Assembly (NCBI GenBank): GCA_046349595.1
Contig: JAXMCA010000002.1
Location: forward strand, 682,001-746,000
Direction of reading: 5' to 3'
DNA from: JACRLW01 sp046349595
GTDB taxonomy: Bacteria; Planctomycetota; UBA1135; UBA2386
Length of the DNA stretch: 64,000 bases
Shown here one piece after another: positions 27,153 to 37,118 of the stretch. The notes beneath the pieces are model-generated. The model had not been told where the DNA came from. It made no database searches and saw only the letters and a list, made by a program, of their open reading frames with translations. Numbering within the stretch: position 1 is the stretch's first letter; the number at the start of each line of letters is the position of its first letter. The position numbers and the translations under genes are program-made.

Positions 27153-27185
27153 AGAGCTCGAGAGCCAATTGGTCTCTCGAGCTCT
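27153..27185. repeat. Perfect 12-bp inverted repeat upstream of kynureninase-like gene
   Basis: The arms AGAGCTCGAGAG and CTCTCGAGCTCT are perfect complements around a 9-nt centre that contains CCAATTGG. It lies 43 bp upstream of the kynureninase-like start. There is no T run after it. It could be an operator for a dimeric regulator or the terminator of the FG-GAP gene further upstream. Confidence 0.6.
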
Positions 27186-27253
27186 GCGTGTCCGCGCATG
27201 CGGCCATCAGCAAGTACTTGAGAGCCCATGTCATGGTTCTCTTCTCGGGCCCT

Positions 27254-27401
27254 CAGCGCGGCCTCCTGCCGCAACCGAAGGGGTGCGGCTCGCTTCGCTC
27301 ACCGCACCCCGAGGCACTCGGCCGCGCTGTCAGTCCTGCTGGCATCTACTGCTCAGGAGAATCCGCGCGTGCCGCGCGAATCCTCCGGAGTAGTAGATCA
27401 G
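27254..27401 (-). repeat. Dispersed repeat R1, copy 1 (148 bp)
   Basis: This copy matches 62691-62838 at 142 of 148 positions with no gap. On the minus strand it starts with CTGATCTACT, whose TGA is the stop codon of the FG-GAP gene. It contains an outer inverted repeat CAGCGCGGCC/GGCCGCGCTG enclosing GGGGTGCGG/CCGCACCCC, and a second hairpin with CGCGCG arms. It has no convincing coding capacity. Confidence 0.85.
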
Positions 27402-29086
27402 TTGCCGAAGCGGAACTTCGTCGCGTTCGAGAAGGCGTAGCCCGGCGCATTGACCGGCGGGTCGTAGCAGATCCACTGCACCGCGAAGTCGCTGCCGACG
27501 AAGGACGGCACGACCGGAATCGTGATCGGATCGAAGTCCATGCGGCCGTCGACGTCGGTGAAGCGGACCAGCACGAAGCCGTCGGCGGTGGCGAGGAAGG
27601 TGCAGCCGGTGAAGCCGAACGACGAGATGTCGAGGTTGGTCTCGAGGCCGATGTCGACGATCACCGGGGAGAGCGGCGGTGCGCCGCGCAGGTTCAGCTC
27701 GAGCACCTCGCCGAGCGCCGCACGACCACGGTGTCCGACGTGCGGCGAGTTGCCGTTGCTGCCGAGGCAGGCCTTGCCGAAGTCCCACGCGCGCGGCGGC
27801 GTGCCGGTGTTGTTGAGGTCGAAGACGTAGGCCGAACCGGAGTCCGCGCCGGCGTTGTCGGCGAACGGAGCTCCGACCACGATCTCGTTGAAGCCGTCGT
27901 CGTCGACGTCGCAGCCGACCTCGCTGAAGCCGAAACCGTCGGCGATGCCCTCGCCCGACAGCGCGGTGATCAGCGAACCGGTCGCGCCCGAATAGACGTA
28001 GACACCGCCCGAGGCGGGGACGACGCCGGGTGTCGAGAGGATCGCACCGACCAGCATGTCGGGGTGCCCGTCACCATCCAGATCGCCCGCGGCGCCGACC
28101 GGGTATCCGAACAGCGTGTACGGAACGACCGGGACGAGCGTGTAGATGCGCGCACCGGTCCGACCCGAGTAGAGGCGCGCGGAACCGAAGTCGACACCAC
28201 CGTCGTCGGCGAAGGGCGCACCGACCAGGATGTCGTCGTAGCCGTCGAGGTCGACGTCACCAGCACCCGCGACGCCCGCACCCTGCAGGTCGGCCGCATT
28301 GCCGTTGAGGCGCCAGATCTCGGCGCCGGTGCGACCCGAGTAGACGATCGCCGTGCCGGCGAGCACGCCGCCGGCGGCGTCGCCCACTGCACCGACGACC
28401 ACGTCGGAGAAGCCGTCGCGATCGACATCGCCCGCCCCGGCAACCGACCAGCCGAGGTACTGCGTCGACTGGGTTCCGCTGAAGGTCCACAGCACGCTGC
28501 CGTCGCGCCCCGACCAGACCACGGCCTGACCGCCGTCGACGGCCGCGGCGTCGCTGGTGTACGCACCGCCGATCACGTCGGCGAAGCCGTCGGCGTTGAC
28601 GTCACCGGCACCGGCGACGCTGTAGCCCATGCGATCCTCGATGCCGACGCCGGAGAACTTGTAGAGCTGCGCGTGCGTGCGACCGGAGAACACGTAGACC
28701 GCGCCGAGGTCGAGAGACAACGGCGGGTCGTCGCCGTAGGCGCCGACCACGACGTCGGGGACACCGTCCGCATCGACGTCACCGGCGCCGCCGACCGCGG
28801 CGCCGAAGAAGTCGCCGATCGAATCGCCCTGCAAGGTGAAGAGCACCGCGCGTGTGCGCCCTGAGTAGACGTAGACCGCACCGCTGTCGCGGCCGGTGGC
28901 GTCGGTCTGATCGGCACCGACCGCGAAGTCGTCCGCGCCGTCCTGGTCGACGTCACCGACGCAGGCGACGGCTCGACCGAGCGTGTCGCCGATGTTCGGA
29001 GCATCGAATCGCTGCGATGTCGCCTGCGCAGCGAGTGGAAACGTGAGCGTGAGGACGGCCGGGAGCGCGAACAGGGAGGAACGCAT
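27398..29086 (-). CDS. Secreted FG-GAP-repeat protein with C-terminal beta module
   Basis: The product has 562 residues. The ATG at 29086 gives a signal peptide (MRSSLFALPAVLTLTFPLAAQ). About seven FG-GAP blades follow, each with a G-D-V-D-x-D-G calcium loop and V-V-G-A strand (for example GAGDVNADGFADVIGGA). Such blades build an integrin-like propeller. After residue ~440 comes a separate beta module with the pattern ITIPVVPSFVGSDFAVQW ending in SNATKF, shared with other secreted proteins here. The stop codon lies inside repeat R1. Confidence 0.85.
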   Translation of the reverse strand: MRSSLFALPAVLTLTFPLAAQATSQRFDAPNIGDTLGRAVACVGDVDQDGADDFAVGADQTDATGRDSGAVYVYSGRTRAVLFTLQGDSIGDFFGAAVGGAGDVDADGVPDVVVGAYGDDPPLSLDLGAVYVFSGRTHAQLYKFSGVGIEDRMGYSVAGAGDVNADGFADVIGGAYTSDAAAVDGGQAVVWSGRDGSVLWTFSGTQSTQYLGWSVAGAGDVDRDGFSDVVVGAVGDAAGGVLAGTAIVYSGRTGAEIWRLNGNAADLQGAGVAGAGDVDLDGYDDILVGAPFADDGGVDFGSARLYSGRTGARIYTLVPVVPYTLFGYPVGAAGDLDGDGHPDMLVGAILSTPGVVPASGGVYVYSGATGSLITALSGEGIADGFGFSEVGCDVDDDGFNEIVVGAPFADNAGADSGSAYVFDLNNTGTPPRAWDFGKACLGSNGNSPHVGHRGRAALGEVLELNLRGAPPLSPVIVDIGLETNLDISSFGFTGCTFLATADGFVLVRFTDVDGRMDFDPITIPVVPSFVGSDFAVQWICYDPPVNAPGYAFSNATKFRFGN

Positions 29087-29386
29087 CGGAGGAGTGGGGA
29101 TCGGAGTCGAGCGGCTCGGCGAAGAGTCGACCATTGGAGATTATTGCCGCCGGATCGCGGGGCGACGGTCCGGAGGAGTGCCACATGAAATGACGACAGG
29201 GCTCAGGACGGAGCGCCCGACCGCATGGGAGTGCGGGCACCCGTCGAGAATCCCGCGATAGGACGTCGAGGCTTCCCCTGCCGGTTCCCTGTCGCGGTCC
29301 GCGGATCCACGCCGGCGAGCTCGGGCCTCGCCAACGCACACCGACTCCGCCCTGTGGCCGGCATGGTCGAGCGGAAATGCGCTCGC
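29087..29386. other. Intergenic region, no gene seen
   Basis: These 300 bp lie between the FG-GAP gene start and the 3' end of the TPR gene on the same strand. They should carry the FG-GAP promoter. I see no further structure. Confidence 0.4.
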
Positions 29387-31120
29387 CTACTCGTGACCCT
29401 CGTCGATCCGGCCCTGACCCTCGCCGCCGAGCCGATGCGCGAGGTTGCGCGCTTCATCGCTGCTCGCGCCGAGGTGGACCGCGCGTCGGAATGCGGCCAC
29501 GGCCTCGTCGCGGCGTCCGGCTTCCTCGCAGATCCTCGCGAGCTGGACCCAGATCGACGGTTCGCGCGGTGACAGCTCGGCCGCGTGACGGAGGTGACTG
29601 ATGCCCTCCTCGGCCCGACCACGCGCGGCGAGCAGACAACCCAAGCGGGCGTGGGCGTCGGCGGACGCGGGATCGATGGACAGCGCGCGTCGGTAGGCCC
29701 GCAGCGCACGCCAGCCATTCCGGCAAGCAACGTGCACCGCACCGAGCATCGACCAAGTCTCTGCGACCTCCCCGTGGAACCGCACGAGACGACGAGCCTG
29801 CGAGAGCGCCGACGACAAGCGGTTCGAATGCAGCGCCCGCTCGATCGCGAGCATCCCGGGGACGAGATCGGGGTGCGAGCACAGGTTCAGCAGTCGCCGG
29901 CATTCCGCCGCGCCTTCGCTGCTCAGACCGCGCTCGAGCGCCACACGCAATGCACCTCGCGCCTCCTCGACGCGGGAGAGCGCGACCAGTGCTCTGCCAC
30001 GTTCGAGCCAGACGCCGGGTACCTCGCTGTCGGCTCCGACGCAACGGTCGAGCAGGGCGAGCGCATCTCCCGCGGAATCGCGATCGACCAGCCAGGACGC
30101 GACGAGACGCGCCACGCGCGGAGGCAGCCCGTCGTGCGACTCCGACCACAGCTCTCCGAGCAGCAGATCGCGCTGCTGCGGATCACCGCCGACGTCTTCG
30201 ACGGCCGCGAGTTGCGCGCGCAATCCCGGATCGCGGCAGCCGCCGTCGATCGCGCGCCGAAGAACGCGACGGACCTCCTCGATCTCGCCGGCCGCGAACA
30301 GCGCTGCCGCGGCCTGCGCCAGCGCATCGTTGTCGGACAGTCCGCCGTGCACGGCTCGACGCCACAGGTCGACGGCCGCACGCGCGCCCAATGCGCACTC
30401 CACGGCCTGCGCGCAACGCAAGACGAGCGTCGCGGGATCTCCAGCCCGCGCGAGGGCGTGTTCCAGGCTGCGCACGCCATCGTGGTCGAGCATCCCCCGC
30501 CGCGCGAGCTGCAGGGCGACGTCACGGAACACCTCCTGCGTCGCCGGGCTGCCCGGTTGCGCCATCAGTGCCGCGCTCGCGATCGAGAGGGCCTTCGGCG
30601 AGTCGATCGACAAGAGATTGGCATCCAGCGCGAGCAGGACGTCGCGCGCTTCGAGCCAGCGCGACAGCGCGGGGCCGGGCAGAACAGGGGTTCCGAAGTT
30701 CACATCGCGGGTGCCGACCAGCTCGCCGAGTTCGAATGCGACGCGGCGCAGGGCCGGCAACGGATCGAGCGGGTCGAACTCGATGTCGAGCGAGACGCAC
30801 TCCTGCATCGTCGGTAGCGCGTGGACCCGCATGCGCAGTCGATCCTGATCGATCTCGCCGGCGATCAGGTGACCGGAGGAGCGGTCGCCGACGAGTTGCG
30901 CCAGAAGTTCGATCGGGATGGCTCCGACGGGGTCGAGGAAGCGACGACGTCCCTCGACGACTCCGATCAACGGCACGAAGCGCACGCCGCGATCGCCCGG
31001 CCCGTTGAGGCAGACCACGAGCTGCCGCGGCAATTGCCGCGCGAGCACCGACCACGGTGCGGCGCCCTCGACCGGGACCAATCCCGGCGCCGTCGCAAGG
31101 GTGAAGACGATGCAGCTCAA
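29387..31120 (-). CDS. TPR-repeat protein
   Basis: The product has 577 residues if it starts at the TTG at 31120, which overlaps the TGA of the upstream gene as TTGA; a GTG at 31159 is an alternative with a 43-nt overlap. The N-terminal ~200 residues are globular with no recognised motif. The C-terminal half is helical repeats, with clear TPRs near the end (TWSMLGAVHVACRNGWRALR, then SADAHARLGCLLAARGRAEE and SIWVQLARICEEAGRRDEAV). The role is probably protein binding. It is coupled to the secreted protein before it. Confidence 0.65.
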   Translation of the reverse strand: MSCIVFTLATAPGLVPVEGAAPWSVLARQLPRQLVVCLNGPGDRGVRFVPLIGVVEGRRRFLDPVGAIPIELLAQLVGDRSSGHLIAGEIDQDRLRMRVHALPTMQECVSLDIEFDPLDPLPALRRVAFELGELVGTRDVNFGTPVLPGPALSRWLEARDVLLALDANLLSIDSPKALSIASAALMAQPGSPATQEVFRDVALQLARRGMLDHDGVRSLEHALARAGDPATLVLRCAQAVECALGARAAVDLWRRAVHGGLSDNDALAQAAAALFAAGEIEEVRRVLRRAIDGGCRDPGLRAQLAAVEDVGGDPQQRDLLLGELWSESHDGLPPRVARLVASWLVDRDSAGDALALLDRCVGADSEVPGVWLERGRALVALSRVEEARGALRVALERGLSSEGAAECRRLLNLCSHPDLVPGMLAIERALHSNRLSSALSQARRLVRFHGEVAETWSMLGAVHVACRNGWRALRAYRRALSIDPASADAHARLGCLLAARGRAEEGISHLRHAAELSPREPSIWVQLARICEEAGRRDEAVAAFRRAVHLGASSDEARNLAHRLGGEGQGRIDEGHE

Positions 31121-33051
31121 CGGATGCGCGGCGCGCGGTCGCGGACGATCTGCTCCCACCCGTCCGTGGATGCCATCGCCGCAGGAGGCACCCGGGAATC
31201 TCCGCGCAGCTCATCGACGCGGCGCGCGAACAGTCTCCGGTCCTGCTCGGAACGCGCGATCCCATGGGCGACGCAGAGCGCGCAGGCGACGACGGCCGAC
31301 TCGCCGAATCGGGCGATCTCGCCGGGCGCACCGAGCAGCTCGGGTCGATCCCCTGCCCCCACGTAGCCGGCGGGACCGTACCCGGTGATCCAGGCGTCGC
31401 GGGCGATGCGTCTCGTCACCTCGAGCGCTGCATCGCGAAGCGCATCACGATCCGTCGCCTCCGCGAGCGCCACGAGGCCGAGGCTGAGCTCCGCCATCTG
31501 CTCGGGGGCATCGAACGGTAGTTCCGACGCGAACGCACGCGGATGCGGCGGCTGGACGATCGCACATCCCCGCGGCGCCGCTGCGATGCGCGGCAGGACC
31601 TCGCGCTCGGCATGGGCGACGAGCGCGGTGAGCAGGGAGCGATCCGCCGTCGCTCGCGCGATCAACACTCCGGCCCGCAGGCAGCGCCCCTCTCCCCGCG
31701 AGGTCCGCATCGCCACGTGCGCGAGCAGCGGCAACAGGCCGTGGCCGACCCGCGCGAGTTCGCCGCGGACCCAGGGATCGCCGGTCGACCAGTACTCGTC
31801 GAACAGCAGATCGACGCCGAAGTGCTCGTAGTCGAGCACGTGCACTCCGTGCGGCGTGGCGATCGCACGCGGGCCCAGACCCGCGCGCAGGTGCGCTGCC
31901 TCGTCGGCGAGTCGCGGCTCCGTCGCGGGTGTGGGACGCAGACCCTGCCGCAGCGCGGTCGCCTCCGCCAGTTCCGCGAGTTCGCGCGAACGCCACAGCA
32001 GCACGTCGTGCAGCGCGATGGGCGCGGTGCGCACGCCGTCGCTCGCCGGATCGAGGACGTCGGCCAGCAGCGCGAAGGGCGACCCCGCGACGGTGCGACG
32101 CCGCCAGCGATGCAGTGACGAGATCGCGTCGTCGATCTGCGGATCGGGACGGGTCGGACCACCGAAGGCGGCGAAGGCACCCGTCGTCCGGGTCCATTCC
32201 GCATCGGGCACGGCGAACACCGCACCCGCCCCGTCGAGGTGGGCGGTGTCGCGCGCGATGTCGAGACGGAACACCAACTGCGTGCGATCGCCGAGGTACG
32301 CCGTGTCGTCGGGTCCCACGAGTTCGACGACCCGTCCCTGCGACGTCTCCCTGACGACCGGCGTGCCCCCGGACAGCGCGGCATGCCGCAGACGCATGGC
32401 CGGTCCGTCACCGTCGGCGAGGATGCGCAAGGAGCGGAATCGCGCGGGACCGGGGACCGGTTCGCCCTCACGCGGATCGTTGTCGAGAACTACCGTGAGT
32501 TCCGCGACCGGATCACCGGCGCGCTCGATCAGGATGCCCTGCATCGCGAACAGGGCCTCGACCGCACCCGCCTCGTCGCGCGCGAACAGCGAACGGTAGC
32601 GTCGCACGCGCACGCGCGGGGACGAGAGATCGGATTCGAGGGCGCGCGCAGGATCCTCGGTCCACGCGGCGATGTAGCCGCGGTCGTGCCCGTCGCGCAG
32701 TTCGATGCGCAGCGGCGGTGGGACGTCGAAGGGAAACGGATCGGACGTGGTCGGAGCGGACTGCTCGAGTGCGCGGATGCGAAGTCGGCGCTCTCGACCC
32801 GCTTCGAAGCGTGCGCGGGCATGGACCTGCGAGACCGCGACCGAGCCGTCCGGCCAGCGCAACAAGGTCACGCAGGGTGCGAGGTCGCCCTCGACGTCCA
32901 CCGCCTGCAGTTCGTGATGCGCACCGGCGGGCCAGGGAATCGACACGCGGAACACGAACTCACCGCTACGCCGCGACACGGCGTGGATCGCAGGAGTCGG
33001 ATCCTGCACGGTGAGCAGGCTGCACGCGACGGCGAGGAGCACGCCGCACAT
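31117..33051 (-). CDS. Secreted protein with PcRGLX/YetA-like N-terminal features
   Basis: The product has 644 residues. A short signal peptide (MCGVLLAVACSLLTVQ) is followed by FRVSIPWPAGAHHELQAVDV and LLRWPDGSVAVSQVHARARF, which resemble the N-terminal beta domain of exo-rhamnogalacturonan-lyase-like (PcRGLX/YetA) proteins. The remainder has a helical part (about 330-640) that could be an alpha/alpha toroid. I cannot assign catalytic residues. A polysaccharide-related role is a guess from the N-terminal resemblance. Confidence 0.5.
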   Translation of the reverse strand: MCGVLLAVACSLLTVQDPTPAIHAVSRRSGEFVFRVSIPWPAGAHHELQAVDVEGDLAPCVTLLRWPDGSVAVSQVHARARFEAGRERRLRIRALEQSAPTTSDPFPFDVPPPLRIELRDGHDRGYIAAWTEDPARALESDLSSPRVRVRRYRSLFARDEAGAVEALFAMQGILIERAGDPVAELTVVLDNDPREGEPVPGPARFRSLRILADGDGPAMRLRHAALSGGTPVVRETSQGRVVELVGPDDTAYLGDRTQLVFRLDIARDTAHLDGAGAVFAVPDAEWTRTTGAFAAFGGPTRPDPQIDDAISSLHRWRRRTVAGSPFALLADVLDPASDGVRTAPIALHDVLLWRSRELAELAEATALRQGLRPTPATEPRLADEAAHLRAGLGPRAIATPHGVHVLDYEHFGVDLLFDEYWSTGDPWVRGELARVGHGLLPLLAHVAMRTSRGEGRCLRAGVLIARATADRSLLTALVAHAEREVLPRIAAAPRGCAIVQPPHPRAFASELPFDAPEQMAELSLGLVALAEATDRDALRDAALEVTRRIARDAWITGYGPAGYVGAGDRPELLGAPGEIARFGESAVVACALCVAHGIARSEQDRRLFARRVDELRGDSRVPPAAMASTDGWEQIVRDRAPRIR

Positions 33052-33081
33052 TGAAGCGCGGCCGCGCGATCGAAACCGCGA

Positions 33082-33537
33082 TCAGCGCGGCGGCGAGGAC
33101 GGCACCGCGACGCGGACCAGCGGCAGGAGGGGCTCCCAGGGCGGCGGAACCGAGTAGGCATTCGGCTCCGACACTCCGCTGTCGCAGACCACCACGAGTT
33201 CGCGGATCTTCCGACCGAGGCGACGCCAGGCGCACTCGCCTGCATCGCGCGCGAGGTTGGTCTCGTTGACCCCGACCACCGGCTGCAGGAACAGACACGC
33301 CGATGCGTGCTCCGGGTCGGCAGTATCGACGCGCAGGCTCGATGCTGCGCTGAGCCGCGCACCGACTGTCTTGTCGACCTCGGCTGCGACCGGATCGACG
33401 ACGCGCTCGTGGTAGACCTTTGCCATGTGCTGAGCCATCAGCGTCAGTGCAAGGCAACCGGCGAGGCCGAGTGCGAGCAGGATGAGGTTGGTTCGCCCCA
33501 CTTCGGCTGTATCGGCCGTGCCCGTCCTGGGGCTCAT
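33082..33537 (-). CDS. Small membrane-anchored protein
   Basis: The product has 151 residues. One membrane helix (about 17-36, NLILLALGLAGCLALTLMAQ) is followed by a periplasmic part containing three cysteines (SACLF, GECAW, VVCDS) and a proline-rich C-terminus. I do not recognise the family. It precedes the secreted 644-residue protein by 30 bp and diverges from the zinc-ribbon gene across 214 bp. Confidence 0.6.
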   Translation of the reverse strand: MSPRTGTADTAEVGRTNLILLALGLAGCLALTLMAQHMAKVYHERVVDPVAAEVDKTVGARLSAASSLRVDTADPEHASACLFLQPVVGVNETNLARDAGECAWRRLGRKIRELVVVCDSGVSEPNAYSVPPPWEPLLPLVRVAVPSSPPR

Positions 33538-33751
33538 GCCACCGCCGTTTTTCCCCGCGTCCCCTTGCGTGCTCCTCGTGCCGTGGTAGGAACTCTCGGC
33601 CGTCGGGACCCCACCCCAGGTCGCTGCAACGCTGTTCCGGAGCTTCCCGGACCGACATCGACAGCCCCTTCCGGATGGGCCCGCCGGCCCCCGCGCGCTC
33701 GAGATCGAGCCCCTCGCACTTCAGTCACAACATCAGGAGCCACGCACTGCC

Positions 33752-34123
33752 ATGGGCAAGTCCATCCGGTGCCCGGAATGCGGCGAGGTCTACAAGACCA
33801 TCGACCGGATCGAAGACCTTCGCGACAACGACGGGATCTGCTTCGTCTGCAACAACCCGATCGAGGTCGCCGACTGGGATCGCATCCTCGCGTCCTACGA
33901 GGACGGTGAAGAAGACGCCGACGACGTCGACGACGACGATGACCTCGACGACGACGACGAGGAGGAAGCCGACGACGAGGAGGACGGCGACGAGGAGGAA
34001 GACGCCGGCTGGGAGGACGAGGAAGGCGGCGATGACGACGAGGACGACTGGGATGAGGACGAGGATGAAGACGGCGACGACGACGACGACGACGAGGACG
34101 GCGGCGGCGGCGACGACGAGTGA
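33752..34123 (+). CDS. Zinc-ribbon protein with long acidic tail
   Basis: The product has 123 residues. The N-terminal ~45 residues carry a zinc ribbon (CPEC at 7-10 and CFVC at 30-33). Residues 51-123 are almost entirely Asp, Glu and Gly. AGGAG lies upstream of the ATG. The acidic tail could mimic nucleic acid or bind basic proteins or the transcription/translation machinery; that is inference. The tail is encoded by GAC/GAG triplets and is not a nucleotide repeat array. Confidence 0.8.
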   Translation: MGKSIRCPECGEVYKTIDRIEDLRDNDGICFVCNNPIEVADWDRILASYEDGEEDADDVDDDDDLDDDDEEEADDEEDGDEEEDAGWEDEEGGDDDEDDWDEDEDEDGDDDDDDEDGGGGDDE

Positions 34124-34152
34124 GCGCGCGCCCTGAGGGTGCGTGCCAGCTT

Positions 34153-34178
34153 GACAGCGCCGGGATGCCGCGGCTGTC
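34153..34178 (+). terminator. Hairpin downstream of zinc-ribbon gene
   Basis: GACAGC and GCTGTC form a 6-bp stem with possible inner pairing of CGG and CCG. It follows the zinc-ribbon stop codon by 30 nt. No T run is present, so terminator function is tentative. Confidence 0.35.
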
Positions 34179-34230
34179 AGGCTGACAGAGCAAGAGTCGG
34201 GATGGGGCGGCCGTTTCGTTCCTCATCCCC

Positions 34231-34371
34231 TCGCGGCCCGGGCCGCCGCCCGAACGGGTCGCCGCAACGCCGCTGCGCGGCAACCAGGAGAGCCCTGGCC
34301 GCTTCGCTTGCTCGGGTCGGCCGACCTCCCGACTCGTCGCGTCCCGCGGCAGGTCTTGGGCCTACGGACCC
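34231..34371 (+). repeat. Dispersed structured repeat R2, copy C (upstream of response regulator)
   Basis: This 141-bp copy is the most diverged of three. It starts TCGCGGCC-GGGCCGC and ends CCTACGGACCC, like the others, and ends 79 bp before the response regulator start. Its 3' hairpin (GACTCGTCGCG with CGCGGCAGGTC) keeps pairing through G-U changes with one mismatch. Its 5' hairpin is CCCG-AA-CGGG, with a different sequence from the other copies. Confidence 0.7.
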
Positions 34372-34450
34372 GGGGCGACGGGCGCCTGCGCCAGGACACC
34401 GGAGGCGGCACGCGGCTTGCTTGCCGGGCGCGCCCCGCATCCACGGTCCC

Positions 34451-34924
34451 ATGACCCGCCCCTTCTCCGTGCTGCTCGTCGAAGACGATGACCCGCTGCG
34501 CGCGGTGCTCTTCGAGCTCCTGCGCCAGCGCGGTTGGCACGTCCACACCGCCAGCCGGGGGGACGAAGCCGTGGAGATGGCCCGCCGGGTCGAGATCGAC
34601 TTCTCGATCCTCGACCTGCACCTGCCCGGCCTGAACGGGCTCGAGGTCTACCGCCGCATCTGCGCCGAGATCCGCCCTCTGCCGTCGATCCTGATGTCGG
34701 GCGAGGCGAGCGGGGAGGAGGCGCGGCGCGCCCTCGAGCTCGGGATGGTCGAGTTCCTGCGCAAGCCCCTGGAGCTCGACCGCCTGCGCCGCGCCCTCGA
34801 CGAACTGGTGCGCCGCACCGCCGCCGGTTTCCCCGCCGACCCACCCCACGGCGATCCGGCGCGCTCGCTGCCGGTCCGCCTCGACGACCTCTGGCCGCGT
34901 CCGCCTCGCCGCCGCCGGCGCTGA
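34451..34924 (+). CDS. Single-domain response regulator
   Basis: The product has 157 residues. The receiver domain has the acidic pocket LVEDDDP, the phosphoacceptor in ILDLHLPGLNG, the SG of ILMSGEAS, and the conserved lysine in FLRKPLEL. The ~35 residues after it are proline/arginine-rich, and there is no DNA-binding domain. No partner kinase is adjacent. Repeat R2 copy C lies in its leader. The start at 34451 gives the canonical receiver N-terminus MTRPFSVLLVEDD. Confidence 0.85.
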   Translation: MTRPFSVLLVEDDDPLRAVLFELLRQRGWHVHTASRGDEAVEMARRVEIDFSILDLHLPGLNGLEVYRRICAEIRPLPSILMSGEASGEEARRALELGMVEFLRKPLELDRLRRALDELVRRTAAGFPADPPHGDPARSLPVRLDDLWPRPPRRRRR

Positions 34925-35008
34925 GTCGACGCGACCCAACCCTGCTTCCCGAAATCCCGTACCTCAAACCTCTCGGGCGTCCCTGTGCGACGCCTGATCC
35001 CGACAGCC

Positions 35009-35317
35009 ATGGCCAAGACCAAGTCTGCAACGAAGATCGTCCCGATCGGTGATCGCGTCGTGCTCAAGCGCGTCGCCGCCGAGGAGACCACCAAGGGTGG
35101 CATCATCCTTCCCGACTCCGCGAAGGAGAAGCCGCGCGAAGGCGTCATCCAGGCGCTGGGCTCCGGAAAGCTGCTGAAGAACGGCGAACGCGCGCCCTTC
35201 ACCGTCAAGGTCAACGACCGCGTGCTGTTCTCCTCCTACGCCGGAACCGAGGTGAAGGTCGACGGCGAGGAGTACGTGATCCTCTCCGAGGACGAGATCC
35301 TCGGTGTCGTGAACTGA
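35009..35317 (+). CDS. groES: Co-chaperonin GroES
   Basis: The product has 102 residues with a slightly extended N-terminus before PIGDRVVLKR. The mobile loop EETTKGGIILPDSAKEKP and the C-terminal YVILSEDEILGVV are typical. GroES caps the GroEL ring during protein folding. It is followed 30 bp later by groEL in one operon. I looked for a CIRCE inverted repeat in the 84-bp leader and saw none, so HrcA control is not supported here. Confidence 0.96.
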   Translation: MAKTKSATKIVPIGDRVVLKRVAAEETTKGGIILPDSAKEKPREGVIQALGSGKLLKNGERAPFTVKVNDRVLFSSYAGTEVKVDGEEYVILSEDEILGVVN

Positions 35318-35347
35318 ACCCGCAGCCCCTGAACAGGAGACACAACC

Positions 35348-36988
<1,641 letters not shown>

Positions 36989-37075
36989 GCTGCCGCTGAG
37001 TCGGCGGGTCGACCCGCCCGAGTGCAATCGACGTCCGCCACGCGACTGCGATCGAACGGCGACGCGGTTCCTCGA

Positions 37076-37112
37076 CGAAGCCGCCCTGACCCATTCGGGT
37101 CGGGCGGCTTCG
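37076..37112. terminator. Bidirectional terminator between groEL and a convergent VCBS gene
   Basis: CGAAGCCGCCC-T-GACCC pairs with GGGTC-GGGCGGCTTCG over a 4-nt loop, giving about 16 bp with one bulge. It sits 87 bp after groEL and just past the stop of the minus-strand gene, so it can serve both. Confidence 0.75.
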
Positions 37113-37118
37113 CTGTTC

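Noticed and set aside
27228..27440. A small open frame inside repeat R1, with a near-identical one in copy 2
   Set aside because: The similarity is explained by the DNA repeat. It has no ribosome site and the frame is opposite to the strand on which the repeat lines up with stop codons.
33900..34115. GAC/GAG tandem triplets
   Set aside because: They encode the acidic tail of the zinc-ribbon protein and keep its frame.
34925..35008. Possible CIRCE operator upstream of groES
   Set aside because: I looked for the TTAGCACTC/GAGTGCTAA pair and found none.
36989..37075. Readthrough past the groEL TGA as a second recoding event
   Set aside because: The next in-frame stop follows within a few codons and the sequence lacks coding periodicity. 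Nothing like the BatC case is present.
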